Notes under the pieces: generated by a model
Seen by the model: the letters and a program-made list of their open reading frames with translations, nothing else
The model's database searches: none
Told to the model about the DNA's origin: nothing
DNA from: CG2-30-58-95 sp964618215
GTDB lineage: Bacteria; Chloroflexota; Anaerolineae; Anaerolineales; Villigracilaceae
DNA length: 64,000 nt
Assembly (NCBI GenBank): GCA_964618215.1
Contig: CAZTZE010000011.1
Location: 1-64,000, forward strand
Direction of reading: 5' to 3'
Shown here: in pieces, positions 19,076 through 27,318 of the stretch
Position numbering within the stretch: position 1 is the first letter of the stretch
Layout: every line of letters begins with the position of its first letter
Position numbers and translations under genes: made by a program

Positions 19076-20119
19076 ATGAAACAGCCAGAAACGCATACGC
19101 GTGAAATTGTCAAATTTATATTGGCACACGTGTCTTTACATCCAAAGGATATCACTTCTTTTACTGCCGCAAATTTTGGCCTGACACGTCAAGCGATCTT
19201 AAAACATTTAAAACGTTTGATAGAGAAAAATTTGCTGATTGTAAAAGGCAAAACAAAAGATAGAACTTACGCTTTGAAGTTGATTGCTAAGTATAGCCAA
19301 GAGTTTTTTAGTGTGGGCTTAGAAGAGGATAAAATCTGGAGGGAAGAAGTACGCCCTTTGTTACCTGATGTTCCGCCTAATGTTTTGACTATTTGTGAAT
19401 ATGGCCTTACAGAAATGATTAATAACGTGATAGATCACTCCGAAGGATCAAAAGTATGTGTTGAACTGAAATACGATCTCGATAAAATTCAATTGAGAGT
19501 CACTGATAATGGGGTCGGCATTTTCAAAAAAATCCAGAGCAAATTTGGACTGGATGATCTAAGACATGCTATTCTTGAACTTTCCAAAGGCAAATTGACT
19601 ACAGATCCTGAACATCATACAGGTGAAGGAGTGTTCTTTACATCACGAATGTTCGATTTCTTTGGAATCCTATCAAATAGCTTGTTTTTTGCTCATAATA
19701 CCGATGGTAATGACTGGCTTTTGGAAACAGATACCTCTCGCGGAGACGAAACTGGCACAATGATTGTGATGAAAGTAAGTCCATATTCAACTCGCACAGT
19801 CCAGTCAGTTTTCAATGCCTATGCAAATGGTGATGGAGATTTTGGATTTTCGAAGACGCATATTCCAGTGGCATTGGCAAAATATGGAGACGAAAACCTT
19901 GTTTCGCGTTCGCAAGCCAAACGCTTACTAGCCAGAGTAGACCGTTTTGAGGAGATTGACTTTGATTTCAAGGGTGTGGAGACGATTGGACAGGCATTTG
20001 CGGATGAAGTATTTCGGGTGTTTCAACGACAGAACCCTCAGATTCATTTGCATCCAATAAATGCTAATGAGCAAGTGCAGGGAATGATTTCTCGTGCAAT
20101 CAATCAGCAGGTTCCATAA
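19076..20119 (+). CDS. Winged-helix / GHKL ATPase / STAS-like (DUF4325) regulator
   Basis: 347 aa in three parts. Residues 8-70 form a winged helix (TRQAILKHLKRLIEKNLL). Residues 100-225 form a histidine-kinase-like ATPase: N box LTEMINNVIDHSEG (111-124), G1 DNGVGIF (144-150), G2 HTGEGVFFTSRMFD (181-194). Residues 235-345 resemble the STAS-like DUF4325 domain. There is no phospho-acceptor His domain, so it is not a classical sensor kinase; it resembles anti-sigma-type ATPases fused to a DNA binder. Base composition is clearly more AT-rich than the neighbours, suggesting acquisition. Its promoter carries a palindrome over the -10 box. It stands alone between dnaJ and prmA. Confidence 0.75.
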   Translation: MKQPETHTREIVKFILAHVSLHPKDITSFTAANFGLTRQAILKHLKRLIEKNLLIVKGKTKDRTYALKLIAKYSQEFFSVGLEEDKIWREEVRPLLPDVPPNVLTICEYGLTEMINNVIDHSEGSKVCVELKYDLDKIQLRVTDNGVGIFKKIQSKFGLDDLRHAILELSKGKLTTDPEHHTGEGVFFTSRMFDFFGILSNSLFFAHNTDGNDWLLETDTSRGDETGTMIVMKVSPYSTRTVQSVFNAYANGDGDFGFSKTHIPVALAKYGDENLVSRSQAKRLLARVDRFEEIDFDFKGVETIGQAFADEVFRVFQRQNPQIHLHPINANEQVQGMISRAINQQVP

Positions 20120-20124
20120 AGTAT

Positions 20125-21057
20125 ATGACCAACTGGCTCGAAGTCTCCCTCATTGTCAACGGCGAATTGGCCGAGGCTGTGGCTGAAGTGCTGGCGCGCT
20201 TCGCGCCGGAGGGTGTCGTGACCGAAAGGGATGTCAAATTCACCCATGCCGAAGACGAAGGCACGCCGGTCAGGGATGTCGTGGTGCGTGCCTATCTTCC
20301 GGCGGACGACAAACTCGAAGAGACGCGCCAAAAGTTGGAAGAGTCGCTCTATTACCTGGGGATGATCCAGCCCCTGCCGGCGCCGGTTTTCAAGCCCATC
20401 GCCGACCAGAATTGGATGGAGGCCTGGAAGCAGCATTACCAGCCGATCCCGACTGGCAAACGCCTGATCATCATCCCGGCCTGGCTGGAATCGCCGGATT
20501 CGACGCGTATCGCCATCAAAATTGACCCCGGCATGGCCTTTGGCACCGGCACGCACCCCACGACCCAACTTTGCCTGGAACTGCTCGAAACTCTTTTCGA
20601 GTCTCACTCGTCACTCATCACTCGTCACTCGTCACTCATTGACATCGGCTGCGGCTCCGGTATCCTCTCCATCGCCGCCCTAAAACTTGGCGCCGCATCT
20701 GCCCTCGGCGTGGACATTGACGAGGCGGCTCTTAAGGCCAGTCGCGAAAACGCGGCCGCGAACGGCGTGTCCGAAAACCTGAGCCTCGGCCTCGGCTCGG
20801 TCGCGGAGGTTTTAGCGGGCAGGTTTGGGGTCCGCCAGGCTTCGCTGGTGCTGGCCAACATCCTGGCGCCGGTCATCGTCCGCTTGTTCGACGATGGGTT
20901 GGACGAGTTGGTCGCGCCGGACGGCGCGCTGATCCTCTCCGGCATCTTAGAGGAGCAGGTCGAGTCTGTCGTTTCTGCCGCCCGGTCGCGCGGGATGAAA
21001 TTGGTCGAAAAACGCCAAACAGGGGATTGGGTGGTACTCCTTATGCGAGATTCGTGA
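20125..21057 (+). CDS. prmA: Ribosomal protein L11 methyltransferase
   Basis: An SAM-dependent enzyme that trimethylates ribosomal protein L11. The N-terminal domain targets L11 (WLEVSLIVNGELAEAVAEVL). FGTGTHPTTQLCLELLE and IDIGCGSGILSIAALKLGA form the SAM site, and LVLANILAPVIVRLF holds the family N-x-P-like catalytic strand. The 310-aa length includes an in-frame run of the word ACTCGTCACTCATC (20599-20641, read SHSSLITRHSS), placed directly before the SAM motif in a loop. It starts 5 nt after the previous stop. Confidence 0.93.
   Translation: MTNWLEVSLIVNGELAEAVAEVLARFAPEGVVTERDVKFTHAEDEGTPVRDVVVRAYLPADDKLEETRQKLEESLYYLGMIQPLPAPVFKPIADQNWMEAWKQHYQPIPTGKRLIIIPAWLESPDSTRIAIKIDPGMAFGTGTHPTTQLCLELLETLFESHSSLITRHSSLIDIGCGSGILSIAALKLGAASALGVDIDEAALKASRENAAANGVSENLSLGLGSVAEVLAGRFGVRQASLVLANILAPVIVRLFDDGLDELVAPDGALILSGILEEQVESVVSAARSRGMKLVEKRQTGDWVVLLMRDS
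20599..20641. repeat. In-frame CTCACTCGTCACT word repeat within prmA
   Basis: Four to five tandem copies of an ACTCGTC/ACTCATC word. The same words appear in the third insert of mutS2 near 59219. It is coding here. Confidence 0.7.
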
Positions 21058-21112
21058 CTAATCTCGAATCTCTATTCTCTAATCCCGCTCCCTGTGCTAT
21101 CATTCAATCAGC

Positions 21113-21181
21113 ATGAAGCCTCGAAATCTGCTTGCCTATCCTTTGCTCAACGCCTTCGTTTCACTGAAAACTGGTAACTGA
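21113..21181 (+). CDS. Possible leaderless 22-aa leader peptide before dnaX
   Basis: TATCAT (21098-21103) lies 9 nt before an ATG opening MKPRNLLAYPLLNAFVSL, whose TGA ends 1 nt before the dnaX ATG. dnaX itself has no Shine-Dalgarno sequence, so translation by re-initiation from this small frame is plausible. No homologue is known to me. Confidence 0.35.
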   Translation: MKPRNLLAYPLLNAFVSLKTGN

Positions 21182-21182
21182 C

Positions 21183-22814
21183 ATGACCCAAGCCCTCTAT
21201 CGGAAATGGCGACCACGCAAGTGGGATGAAGTCGTCGGACAACAGCATGTCGTCCAGACGCTGCGCAACGCGGTGACCGGCGAGCGCGTTGTCCATGCTT
21301 ACCTGTTCTCCGGTCCGCGCGGCACCGGCAAGACCACCCTGGCGCGCCTGCTGGCCAAGGCGGTCAACTGCCTGGACGAAGATCTGGCAGCCCGTCCCTG
21401 CAACAGATGCGCCCACTGCACGGCGGTCAACGAAGGCCGCTTCCTGGACTTGATCGAGATTGACGCCGCCTCTCAGACCGGCGTGGAGGATGTGCGCGAC
21501 CTGCGCGACAAGATCAACTTCTCACCCAATCAAGGCAAATACAAAGTCTATATAATAGACGAAGTCCACATGTTTTCCACTTCGGCCTTCAATGCCCTGC
21601 TCAAGACCCTCGAAGAGCCGCCCCCGCACGCCATCTTTGTCCTGGCGACCACCGAGATGCACAAGATACCGGCCACCGTGCTCTCGCGTTGCCAGCGGCA
21701 CGAGTTTCGCCGCGTGCCGGTGGACGATATCGTCAAGCAACTGGATCAAATCGCCCAGGCCGAGGGCATTCAAGCCGAAGCCGAGGCGCTGACGCTCATC
21801 GCCCGCCAGGCCACCGGCAGCCTGCGGGATGGGATTTCCCTGCTCGACCAAATGGCCTCCACCGGTCAAACGATCAGCCTCGAACTCACGCAGACTGTCC
21901 TCGGCACGGCCACAACCCAGACCGTCCTTGACCTGCTGGATGCCATCCTTGACAAGCGGCCGGATGCCGGCCTGGAGACGATCCACCGCGCCCTGGATGC
22001 CGGCACCGACGCGCGGCTGCTGGCGCGCCAGATCGTGGACTACCTGCGCGCCCTGCTGCTGGTCAAGCTGGGCAACGAAGCACAAGCGGACCTGGCGGCG
22101 GATACGCGCCTGCAGGTCAAACGTCACGCTGAAGCACTACCCGCGCCTGAGATCCTGCGCATGACCCGTCTCTTCAACGCGGCCGCCACTGACCTGCGCG
22201 GCGGCTGGCAGCCGTCACTATCTTTGGAACTGGCACTGGCCGAGGCGATGGAGGACCCGCAAGCCCTCGGAATGCCCTCCGCCGGTAGGCCTTGCGCAGC
22301 ACCTACTCGGTCGGCAACGGGTGGAGAAAAGCCGCCAGAGACGCGCAGCCGGCCCGAGGTCCAGCCACGCAGCGCAGGGCAGGGTTTCCAGGCGAAGCCA
22401 GTCGAAGTCTCGCATCCGAATCCTGCGCCGTCTCCCGCGTCCGTCCTGGAAAACAAACCGATTATAGGCGCCGTCAGCCTCGACCAGGTTGCCAAAGCCT
22501 GGCGGCAAGTCCGCGGGACCATCCGAGCGCAGAACCCAGCCCTGGAAGCCTTGCTAAACTCGTGCAAGCTGCTTGAGATCAAGGAAGGCGCCCTGATGCT
22601 CGGTTTTGCCAGTGACCTGCTGCGTTCCAAAATGGACACGCCCGAGCAATTGGATGCCACGCGCAGGGTGATTGCTGAAGTGCTGGGTGTAAATCTTACG
22701 GTTCGCTGTAAGGTTTCGAACGCCAAGCAAAGCACCCCGCCGGAAGTCAAACAGGATGGCATGGTGGCGGCGGCGCTGAAAGCCGGCGGTGAGATAGTGG
22801 ATATTCAAGATTAG
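21183..22814 (+). CDS. dnaX: DNA polymerase III subunit gamma/tau
   Basis: The clamp-loader ATPase of the replicase. It begins ALYRKWRPRKWDEVVGQQHV. Walker A is GPRGTGKTTLARLL (about 40-53), the zinc site uses CNRCAHC plus an upstream Cys, Walker B/sensor is IIDEVHMFSTSAFNALLKTL. Domain III and a variable linker follow, then a C-terminal tau-like domain. At 543 aa it is shorter than most tau proteins. The linker carries a copy of the dispersed 18-bp repeat (22293-22310, read as CAAPTR). It is followed by ybaB and recR in the common dnaX-ybaB-recR order. Confidence 0.95.
   Translation: MTQALYRKWRPRKWDEVVGQQHVVQTLRNAVTGERVVHAYLFSGPRGTGKTTLARLLAKAVNCLDEDLAARPCNRCAHCTAVNEGRFLDLIEIDAASQTGVEDVRDLRDKINFSPNQGKYKVYIIDEVHMFSTSAFNALLKTLEEPPPHAIFVLATTEMHKIPATVLSRCQRHEFRRVPVDDIVKQLDQIAQAEGIQAEAEALTLIARQATGSLRDGISLLDQMASTGQTISLELTQTVLGTATTQTVLDLLDAILDKRPDAGLETIHRALDAGTDARLLARQIVDYLRALLLVKLGNEAQADLAADTRLQVKRHAEALPAPEILRMTRLFNAAATDLRGGWQPSLSLELALAEAMEDPQALGMPSAGRPCAAPTRSATGGEKPPETRSRPEVQPRSAGQGFQAKPVEVSHPNPAPSPASVLENKPIIGAVSLDQVAKAWRQVRGTIRAQNPALEALLNSCKLLEIKEGALMLGFASDLLRSKMDTPEQLDATRRVIAEVLGVNLTVRCKVSNAKQSTPPEVKQDGMVAAALKAGGEIVDIQD
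22293..22310 (+). repeat. Dispersed 18-bp repeat, copy 3 (inside dnaX)
   Basis: Exact TGCGCAGCACCTACTCGG, in the variable linker of DnaX. Confidence 0.85.
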
Positions 22815-22819
22815 CGAGA

Positions 22820-22850
22820 GACACCCGGTTTCTTCGAGAAACCGGGTGTC
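22820..22850. repeat. Perfect 14-bp hairpin between dnaX and ybaB
   Basis: GACACCCGGTTTCT-tcg-AGAAACCGGGTGTC. A sister hairpin with the core AGAAACC/GGTTTCT and the same 3-nt loop position lies after the HypD-like gene (54105-54137). There is no T-run, so it is more likely a repeat or mRNA stabiliser than a terminator. Confidence 0.7.
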
Positions 22851-22863
22851 TGAAGGAGAGATT

Positions 22864-23190
22864 ATGGCCAAAGGTTTCAATCGCCCGTCGTCTGGCGGGC
22901 AATCTGGCATGATGCAGCAAATCCAGCGAATGCAGCAGCAACTGGCCGAGGCGCAGGAGCGGCTGGCCGAGGAGAGCGTCGCTGCGACGGCCGGCGGCGG
23001 CGCGATCAAGGTCACGATGACCGGCGACCAGAAGTGTACCGCGGTCGAGATTGCCCCTGAATTGTTGAAGGATGCCGACGCGGATATGCTGCAAGATTTG
23101 ATCCTGACTGCCGTCAATCTGGCGCTCGACAAAACCCGTGAACTGACGGCAGAACGGCTCGGACCTCTGGCGGGTGGATTACCGTTTTAG
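22864..23190 (+). CDS. YbaB/EbfC family nucleoid-associated protein
   Basis: A small DNA-binding protein encoded between dnaX and recR in most bacteria. 108 aa: a Gln-rich coiled N-terminal helix (MMQQIQRMQQQLAEAQERLA), then the conserved core VKVTMTGD-like IKVTMTGDQKCTAVEIAPELL and the C-terminal helix. AAGGAGA lies just upstream of the ATG at 22864, excluding an earlier in-frame start within the hairpin. Confidence 0.92.
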   Translation: MAKGFNRPSSGGQSGMMQQIQRMQQQLAEAQERLAEESVAATAGGGAIKVTMTGDQKCTAVEIAPELLKDADADMLQDLILTAVNLALDKTRELTAERLGPLAGGLPF

Positions 23191-23251
23191 CGTCGAATGT
23201 CGAAGGTCGAATGTCCACCACCGACCTTTGACATTTGACTTTTGACAGATT

Positions 23252-23854
23252 ATGTTACCTGATCCCATTCAAAACCTGATCTTGGCCCTCGAGCGTCTCC
23301 CCGGCGTAGGCCCGAAGACAGCCTCCCGGCTGGCCTTCTTCCTGCTGCGCGCGCCAGAGGAGTTGTCGAGCCAATTGGCCGAGACCTTGACCGAATTGAA
23401 GAGCAAGACCGGCTTATGCCAGGAGTGCTTCAACATCACCCTTGCCGGGCGTGAGCGCTGCGATATTTGCGAGAGTCTCCAGCGGGATGGCTCAGTGCTG
23501 TGTGTGGTCGAGGAGCCGCTGGACATGCTGGCCCTCGAGCGGATAGGCGCGTATCGCGGCAAATACCACGTTCTGCATGGTGTGCTTTCGCCTATCGAGG
23601 GCATCGGCCCGGATGACCTGAAGATCAAACCTTTGATCGAACGCGTGCGGCGCGGCGAGGTGAAGGAGGTGATCCTGGCGACCAATCCCAGCATGGAGGG
23701 GGATGCCACAGCCTTATACCTGCGCCAGCAGTTGCAGCCGCTGAATGTCCATCTGACACGGCTGGCGCGCGGCCTGCCCGTCGGCGGAGACCTGGAATAT
23801 GCCGATCAGAATACTTTGCTGCGCGCCCTGACCGGACGGCAGGAGATGTCTTGA
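23252..23854 (+). CDS. recR: Recombination mediator protein RecR
   Basis: A ring-forming protein that loads RecA with RecF/RecO at gaps. The N-terminal HhH is LERLPGVGPKTASRLAFFLL, the zinc finger is CQECFNITLAGRERCDIC, and the Toprim domain includes VCVVEEPLDMLALE and ATNPSMEGDATALYL. The end GLPVGGDLEYADQNTLLRAL is the Walker-like C-terminal signature. 200 aa is standard. Confidence 0.96.
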   Translation: MLPDPIQNLILALERLPGVGPKTASRLAFFLLRAPEELSSQLAETLTELKSKTGLCQECFNITLAGRERCDICESLQRDGSVLCVVEEPLDMLALERIGAYRGKYHVLHGVLSPIEGIGPDDLKIKPLIERVRRGEVKEVILATNPSMEGDATALYLRQQLQPLNVHLTRLARGLPVGGDLEYADQNTLLRALTGRQEMS

Positions 23855-23910
23855 GGAATTGTATTATAAGATAACCGCGATTATAATAAACACGCTTGTC
23901 TAAAGGAAAT

Positions 23911-24891
23911 TCACCTCATTGATTGGGCCGGAATTCTGGCCGGATGAGTCTTTGGCAAGACAGCGGGTAATCCATACTCTTGCAGAATGTGTGAGAGTTC
24001 AGCCATCTTTTCCTCGGAAGGCGGTTGAGCAGCGGGCAACAAATAGGCTTTATTAAGCCGCGCGTACTTGTCAACGCCAATATGATGATACGGTAGCAGT
24101 TCCATACCTTCCAGGTGGGGCAAAGAGGCCGCCAACGAGGCGATCTGGCGGATTGTTTCCTCGTCATCGTTTATCCCCGGTATGACCGGCACGCGCAGGA
24201 TGATTTTGTGTCCGTGCTGCGAAAGGGCCTGCAGATTCGACCGGATGCGCTCATTGGATACGCTGGTGAACTGACGATGCTTTTCGGCGTCCACCAATTT
24301 GAGATCGTAGAGGAACAAGTCCACGTCGCTGCGCAGGCGCTCGAAGGTATCCCAGCTCGCGAAGCCGCAGGTGTCCAGCGCGGTGTGGATTTCCTTTTCC
24401 TTGAAGGCCTTGAGCAGTCCCAGCGCAAAATCGCGCTGCGCGAGCGGCTCGCCTCCGGATAAAGTCACGCCGCCGCCTGACTCGTCGTAAAAAGGGATGT
24501 CGCGCTCGACTTCGGCGATCACCTGGGCAACGGTCATCTCGCGGCCGACGACTTGGCGCGCCTCTGCGTAGCAAACCTCCGCGCAGGCCCCGCATTGTTC
24601 GCATTTCTCCCAGTCCGTGAGCGGACCTTCGCCGTTCCACGCGATTGCTCCGTGCTGGCAGGCTTCCACGCAGGCCCAGCAGCGGATACAGCGATTCTGG
24701 CGGAAGATCACCTCGATCTTCGCAGCCTGGCCTTCCGGATTGTGACACCACCAGCAACGCAGCGGGCAACCTTTGAAAAAGACCGTCGTGCGAATGCCGG
24801 GGCCGTCGTGGATGGAGTATTTCCGGATGTCAAAAATGGCGCCAGTAATATGAGGGGTCAACTTTTTTCTCTTGTCATTGCTTGAGTCCAC
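23911..24891 (-). CDS. Glycyl-radical enzyme activating protein (radical SAM)
   Basis: A radical-SAM activase that installs the glycyl radical in a partner enzyme. The cluster motif is KGCPLRCWWCHNPEG (CxxxCxxC, about residues 38-52). An inserted two-cluster ferredoxin domain follows (CIRCWACVEACQHGAI and CEQCGACAEVCY). SGGGVTLSGGEPL is the SAM-binding GGE motif. The ferredoxin insert is typical of activases for the dehydratase-type glycyl radical enzymes rather than PflA itself. The only partner in this window is the HypD-like enzyme 27 kb away. The GTG start is uncertain because no Shine-Dalgarno sequence is seen. Confidence 0.88.
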   Translation of the reverse strand: MDSSNDKRKKLTPHITGAIFDIRKYSIHDGPGIRTTVFFKGCPLRCWWCHNPEGQAAKIEVIFRQNRCIRCWACVEACQHGAIAWNGEGPLTDWEKCEQCGACAEVCYAEARQVVGREMTVAQVIAEVERDIPFYDESGGGVTLSGGEPLAQRDFALGLLKAFKEKEIHTALDTCGFASWDTFERLRSDVDLFLYDLKLVDAEKHRQFTSVSNERIRSNLQALSQHGHKIILRVPVIPGINDDEETIRQIASLAASLPHLEGMELLPYHHIGVDKYARLNKAYLLPAAQPPSEEKMAELSHILQEYGLPAVLPKTHPARIPAQSMR

Positions 24892-24899
24892 TGAAAAAA

Positions 24900-25000
24900 G
24901 TGGGCGTCACTCTGCCTGCCCTGGCGGGCTAGGCCAGGGAGCGAAGCGAAGAGTCTCCTCATTGGTCATGGAGATGCTTCGCTGCACTCAGCATGACAAA
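24900..25000. repeat. Dispersed palindromic repeat (GAAGAGTCTC...GAGATGCTTC type)
   Basis: GAGCGAAGCGAAGAGTCTCC is followed by its inverted counterpart GGAGATGCTTCGCTGCACTCAGCATGACA. Related copies lie at about 11107-11263 and 36658-36808. This is a widespread intergenic repeat type. Confidence 0.65.
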
Positions 25001-25067
25001 ATCGAGTTTTTTTAGTTCAGTCATTACCTCTAACTCGCGGCAATCCAACTATGCAACCAGGCTGTTG

Positions 25068-25808
25068 TCAACCATCACGCTTGAATGGGGAGACTTTCAT
25101 CCCAGCCAGATCCTTTAGTAACTTGCGGATGTGCTCGATATGGTCTCGTTCGTGCCACAGGGCGCGGCGCAGCAGCTTGCGCGAACTCCAGATCTCACCG
25201 TCCACGCCGACGACCTGCTTGGAGCCTTCCAGGGTCGGCAGGGTCGCTTTGAGCAGAGCACGGACTTTCTCCAGCCGTGTGAATGGTTCTTCGGGCACCT
25301 CCTGGCGCGGGAAAGCCAGCCCGAGCCGCTCCAGGTACCACCACTCTGCCCCGCCGATGTGACCGAGGATCCCGTTGATGCTCCAACGTTCGCCCAGGTA
25401 GGTCTGGTTGAGTTTTTCGTCGCTCAAGCCCTCGACGGTTTTCAATAGCTCGGCCCGACTCCAGGCGAGCATTTTCAGCGCACGCTGAATCTCGACGGCA
25501 GTCAATGGCTTCCAATCGTGGCGAAAGAAGGAATCCACGCTGTATCCATCTTTCTCGACTTTATCGAACTCATCATTGACGAGATAGACATCCCAGGTTT
25601 CCTCGACATGGATTTCGACTTCCTCGAAGTTTAACCACGTGCGCGGCTCATGTTTGAGGATCCAGGTTGCGTAGGCCTGGATCGCCCTGGATAAGTTCTC
25701 TTCCGCCGCGTTGGCATTCGGGCCGTAGGCGAAGCAGCCGGGATGTTCGAGCGCCCAGGAGACGGAACGTCCCTCGTTATTGTTTTCGATACCGACGCGA
25801 AAGATCAT
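25068..25808 (-). CDS. DinB-like protein with HicB-like N-terminus
   Basis: 246 aa. Residues 1-75 (MIFRVGIENNNEGRSVSWALEHPGCFAYG and following) resemble the short HicB/UPF0150 fold that folds around a target or substrate. Residues 110-240 form a DinB-like four-helix bundle with the metal-ligand histidines in LGHIGGAEWWYLERL and WHERDHIEHIRKLL. DinB-like proteins are often thiol-dependent transferases, but the substrate is unknown. GGAGG lies 8 nt before the ATG at 25808, so the longer in-frame start at 25823 is rejected. It lies downstream of the aminotransferase, possibly in one operon. Confidence 0.7.
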   Translation of the reverse strand: MIFRVGIENNNEGRSVSWALEHPGCFAYGPNANAAEENLSRAIQAYATWILKHEPRTWLNFEEVEIHVEETWDVYLVNDEFDKVEKDGYSVDSFFRHDWKPLTAVEIQRALKMLAWSRAELLKTVEGLSDEKLNQTYLGERWSINGILGHIGGAEWWYLERLGLAFPRQEVPEEPFTRLEKVRALLKATLPTLEGSKQVVGVDGEIWSSRKLLRRALWHERDHIEHIRKLLKDLAGMKVSPFKRDG

Positions 25809-25832
25809 ATTGGCCTCCTGCAAATGACTGCC

Positions 25833-27029
25833 TCACCCATACCGGTTCATGAACCTTTCCATCCGCTGCATGGCTTCCTCGATCTTCTCATAGGCGGTGG
25901 CGTAGCAGCAGCGCACAAAACCATCCCCTCCGGGGCCAAAGGCATTGCCAGGGATTACGGCCACATGTTCCTCGCGCAGCAGCTTCTCGGCGAAGGTCTC
26001 GTCGTCCATGCCCGAGGCGGCCACCTTCGGGAAGGCGTAGAATGCGCCACGCGGTTCAAAAGTGGTCAGGCCCAGGCGGTTGAGACCGCTGACGATCAGC
26101 CTGCGCCGCCGGTCGTACTCCGCAACCATCTCCTGAACGTATGGCTCACCGTTCGCCAATGCCTCGATGGCCGCTTCCTGTGCGATGGTCGGCGCGGACA
26201 TGATGGTGTACTGATGGATGCGCAACATCCCTTTGAGGATCTCGGCCGGGCCGGCCGCGTAGCCGATGCGCCAACCGGTCATGGCGTAATCTTTGGAAAA
26301 GCCGCCCAGCAAAACAGTGCGTTTTTTGATCTCCTCTCCCAGCGACGGGAGGCAGACATGCTGGAAATCATAGACCAGCCGGTCGTAGATCTCGTCCGAG
26401 ACCAGGATCAGGTTGTGCTCCTCGGCGATTTTTGCGACCTGGCTCAGGGTCTCGCGGGTGGCGACTGCGCCGGTCGGGTTGCTCGGATAACCGACGAAGA
26501 TGATCTTCGTACGCGGCGTGATGGCCGCCCGCACGCGATCGGGGTCGAGTTGGAAGTTGTCTTCCATCAGGCTGGGGATCTCGACCGGCACGCCGCCCGC
26601 CAGGACCACCTCCGCCTGGTACGAGACGAAGCAGGGCGTCGGGATGATGACCTCGTCGCCCGGGTCGAGCAGGGCGGTCATCGTCAGGTAGAGCGCCTCC
26701 GAAACGCCGACCGTAATGATGACCTCGTTCAGCGGATCGTACTTCACGCCATAGAGTTTGAGCAAGTGGTCTGTCAGCGCCTGGCGCAGTTCCAGCTTGC
26801 CGGCGTTGGAGGTGTAATGCGTCTCGCCCGCATCCAGGGCGCGCCGGCCGGCGTCAAGGATCGGTTTGGGCGTAATGAAATCCGGCTCGCCGATACCCAG
26901 CGAGATGACATCCTTCATCGTGGCGGCAATGTCGAAAAACTTGCGGATGCCTGAGGGTTGCAGTCCGACCACCCGCTTTGAAAGGTAACGCACGTCTGAG
27001 ATTTCCTGCCGATTAGGTGCTGCGCACAT
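25833..27029 (-). CDS. Class I/II PLP-dependent aminotransferase
   Basis: A fold-type I aminotransferase of the aspartate/aromatic group, cytoplasmic. The PLP lysine lies in LLGGFSKDYAMTGWRIGYAAG; SLGIGEPDF, YTSNAGKLELRQAL and VGYPSNPTGAV are the usual landmarks, and the C-terminal arginine is in GDGFVRCCYATAYEKIEEAM. 398 aa. The ATG at 27029 has AGGAG 5 nt upstream, so codons 2-7 (CAAPNR), encoded by an 18-bp repeat copy, are translated. A GTG at 26993 giving VRYLSKRV would be the family-like start. The substrate cannot be told from sequence alone. Confidence 0.88.
   Translation of the reverse strand: MCAAPNRQEISDVRYLSKRVVGLQPSGIRKFFDIAATMKDVISLGIGEPDFITPKPILDAGRRALDAGETHYTSNAGKLELRQALTDHLLKLYGVKYDPLNEVIITVGVSEALYLTMTALLDPGDEVIIPTPCFVSYQAEVVLAGGVPVEIPSLMEDNFQLDPDRVRAAITPRTKIIFVGYPSNPTGAVATRETLSQVAKIAEEHNLILVSDEIYDRLVYDFQHVCLPSLGEEIKKRTVLLGGFSKDYAMTGWRIGYAAGPAEILKGMLRIHQYTIMSAPTIAQEAAIEALANGEPYVQEMVAEYDRRRRLIVSGLNRLGLTTFEPRGAFYAFPKVAASGMDDETFAEKLLREEHVAVIPGNAFGPGGDGFVRCCYATAYEKIEEAMQRMERFMNRYG
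27009..27026 (-). repeat. Dispersed 18-bp repeat, copy 4 (aminotransferase N-terminus)
   Basis: TGCGCAGCACCTAATCGG on the minus strand, one mismatch to the consensus, immediately after the ATG. Confidence 0.8.
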
Positions 27030-27038
27030 TCATTCTCC

Positions 27039-27257
27039 TCAAGGTTGATTGATGCGCCACTCGTCGTACAGCTCGCCGTAAAAGAGTTCAAAAATCTGCC
27101 CGTCCGCCGTGCTAACCCGGAAGCATTTCGCGCCCGGAATTCGCCAGCGCGCCAGGATGTCGGCGATCTCCAGCCGCTGCCCCTCCCAAGTCAAGGCGAT
27201 GGGCTTTTCGGTGTATTCGTACTCGGAATGGCACTCGACGATATCAGTCATGATCAT
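27039..27257 (-). CDS. Small DUF6504-like protein
   Basis: 72 aa with IALTWEGQRLEIADILARWR and a C-terminal YDEWRI, resembling the short DUF6504 group often found with DNA-polymerase-related genes in Actinobacteria and Chloroflexota. It ends 9 bp before the aminotransferase start, implying one transcript. A second ATG at 27251 is equally possible. Function unknown. Confidence 0.55.
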   Translation of the reverse strand: MIMTDIVECHSEYEYTEKPIALTWEGQRLEIADILARWRIPGAKCFRVSTADGQIFELFYGELYDEWRINQP

Positions 27258-27318
27258 AGGGCGGGTTTCTTACCCGCCGGGCTCGGCCCAGGATGGGCGG
27301 ATATGGAAATCCGCCCTA
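27256..27318. repeat. Palindromic element with TAGGGCGG ends
   Basis: The left arm TAGGGCGGGTTTC and the right arm GAAATCCGCCCTA are inverted. An inner GGCGGGTTTCTTACCCGCC hairpin is present. It is the same class as 17729-17801 and the gatA insert. Confidence 0.7.

Noticed and set aside
22820..22850. Rho-independent terminator between dnaX and ybaB
   Set aside because: The stem is perfect but there is no T-run, and the next gene's ribosome site follows at once. A sister copy elsewhere suggests a repeat.
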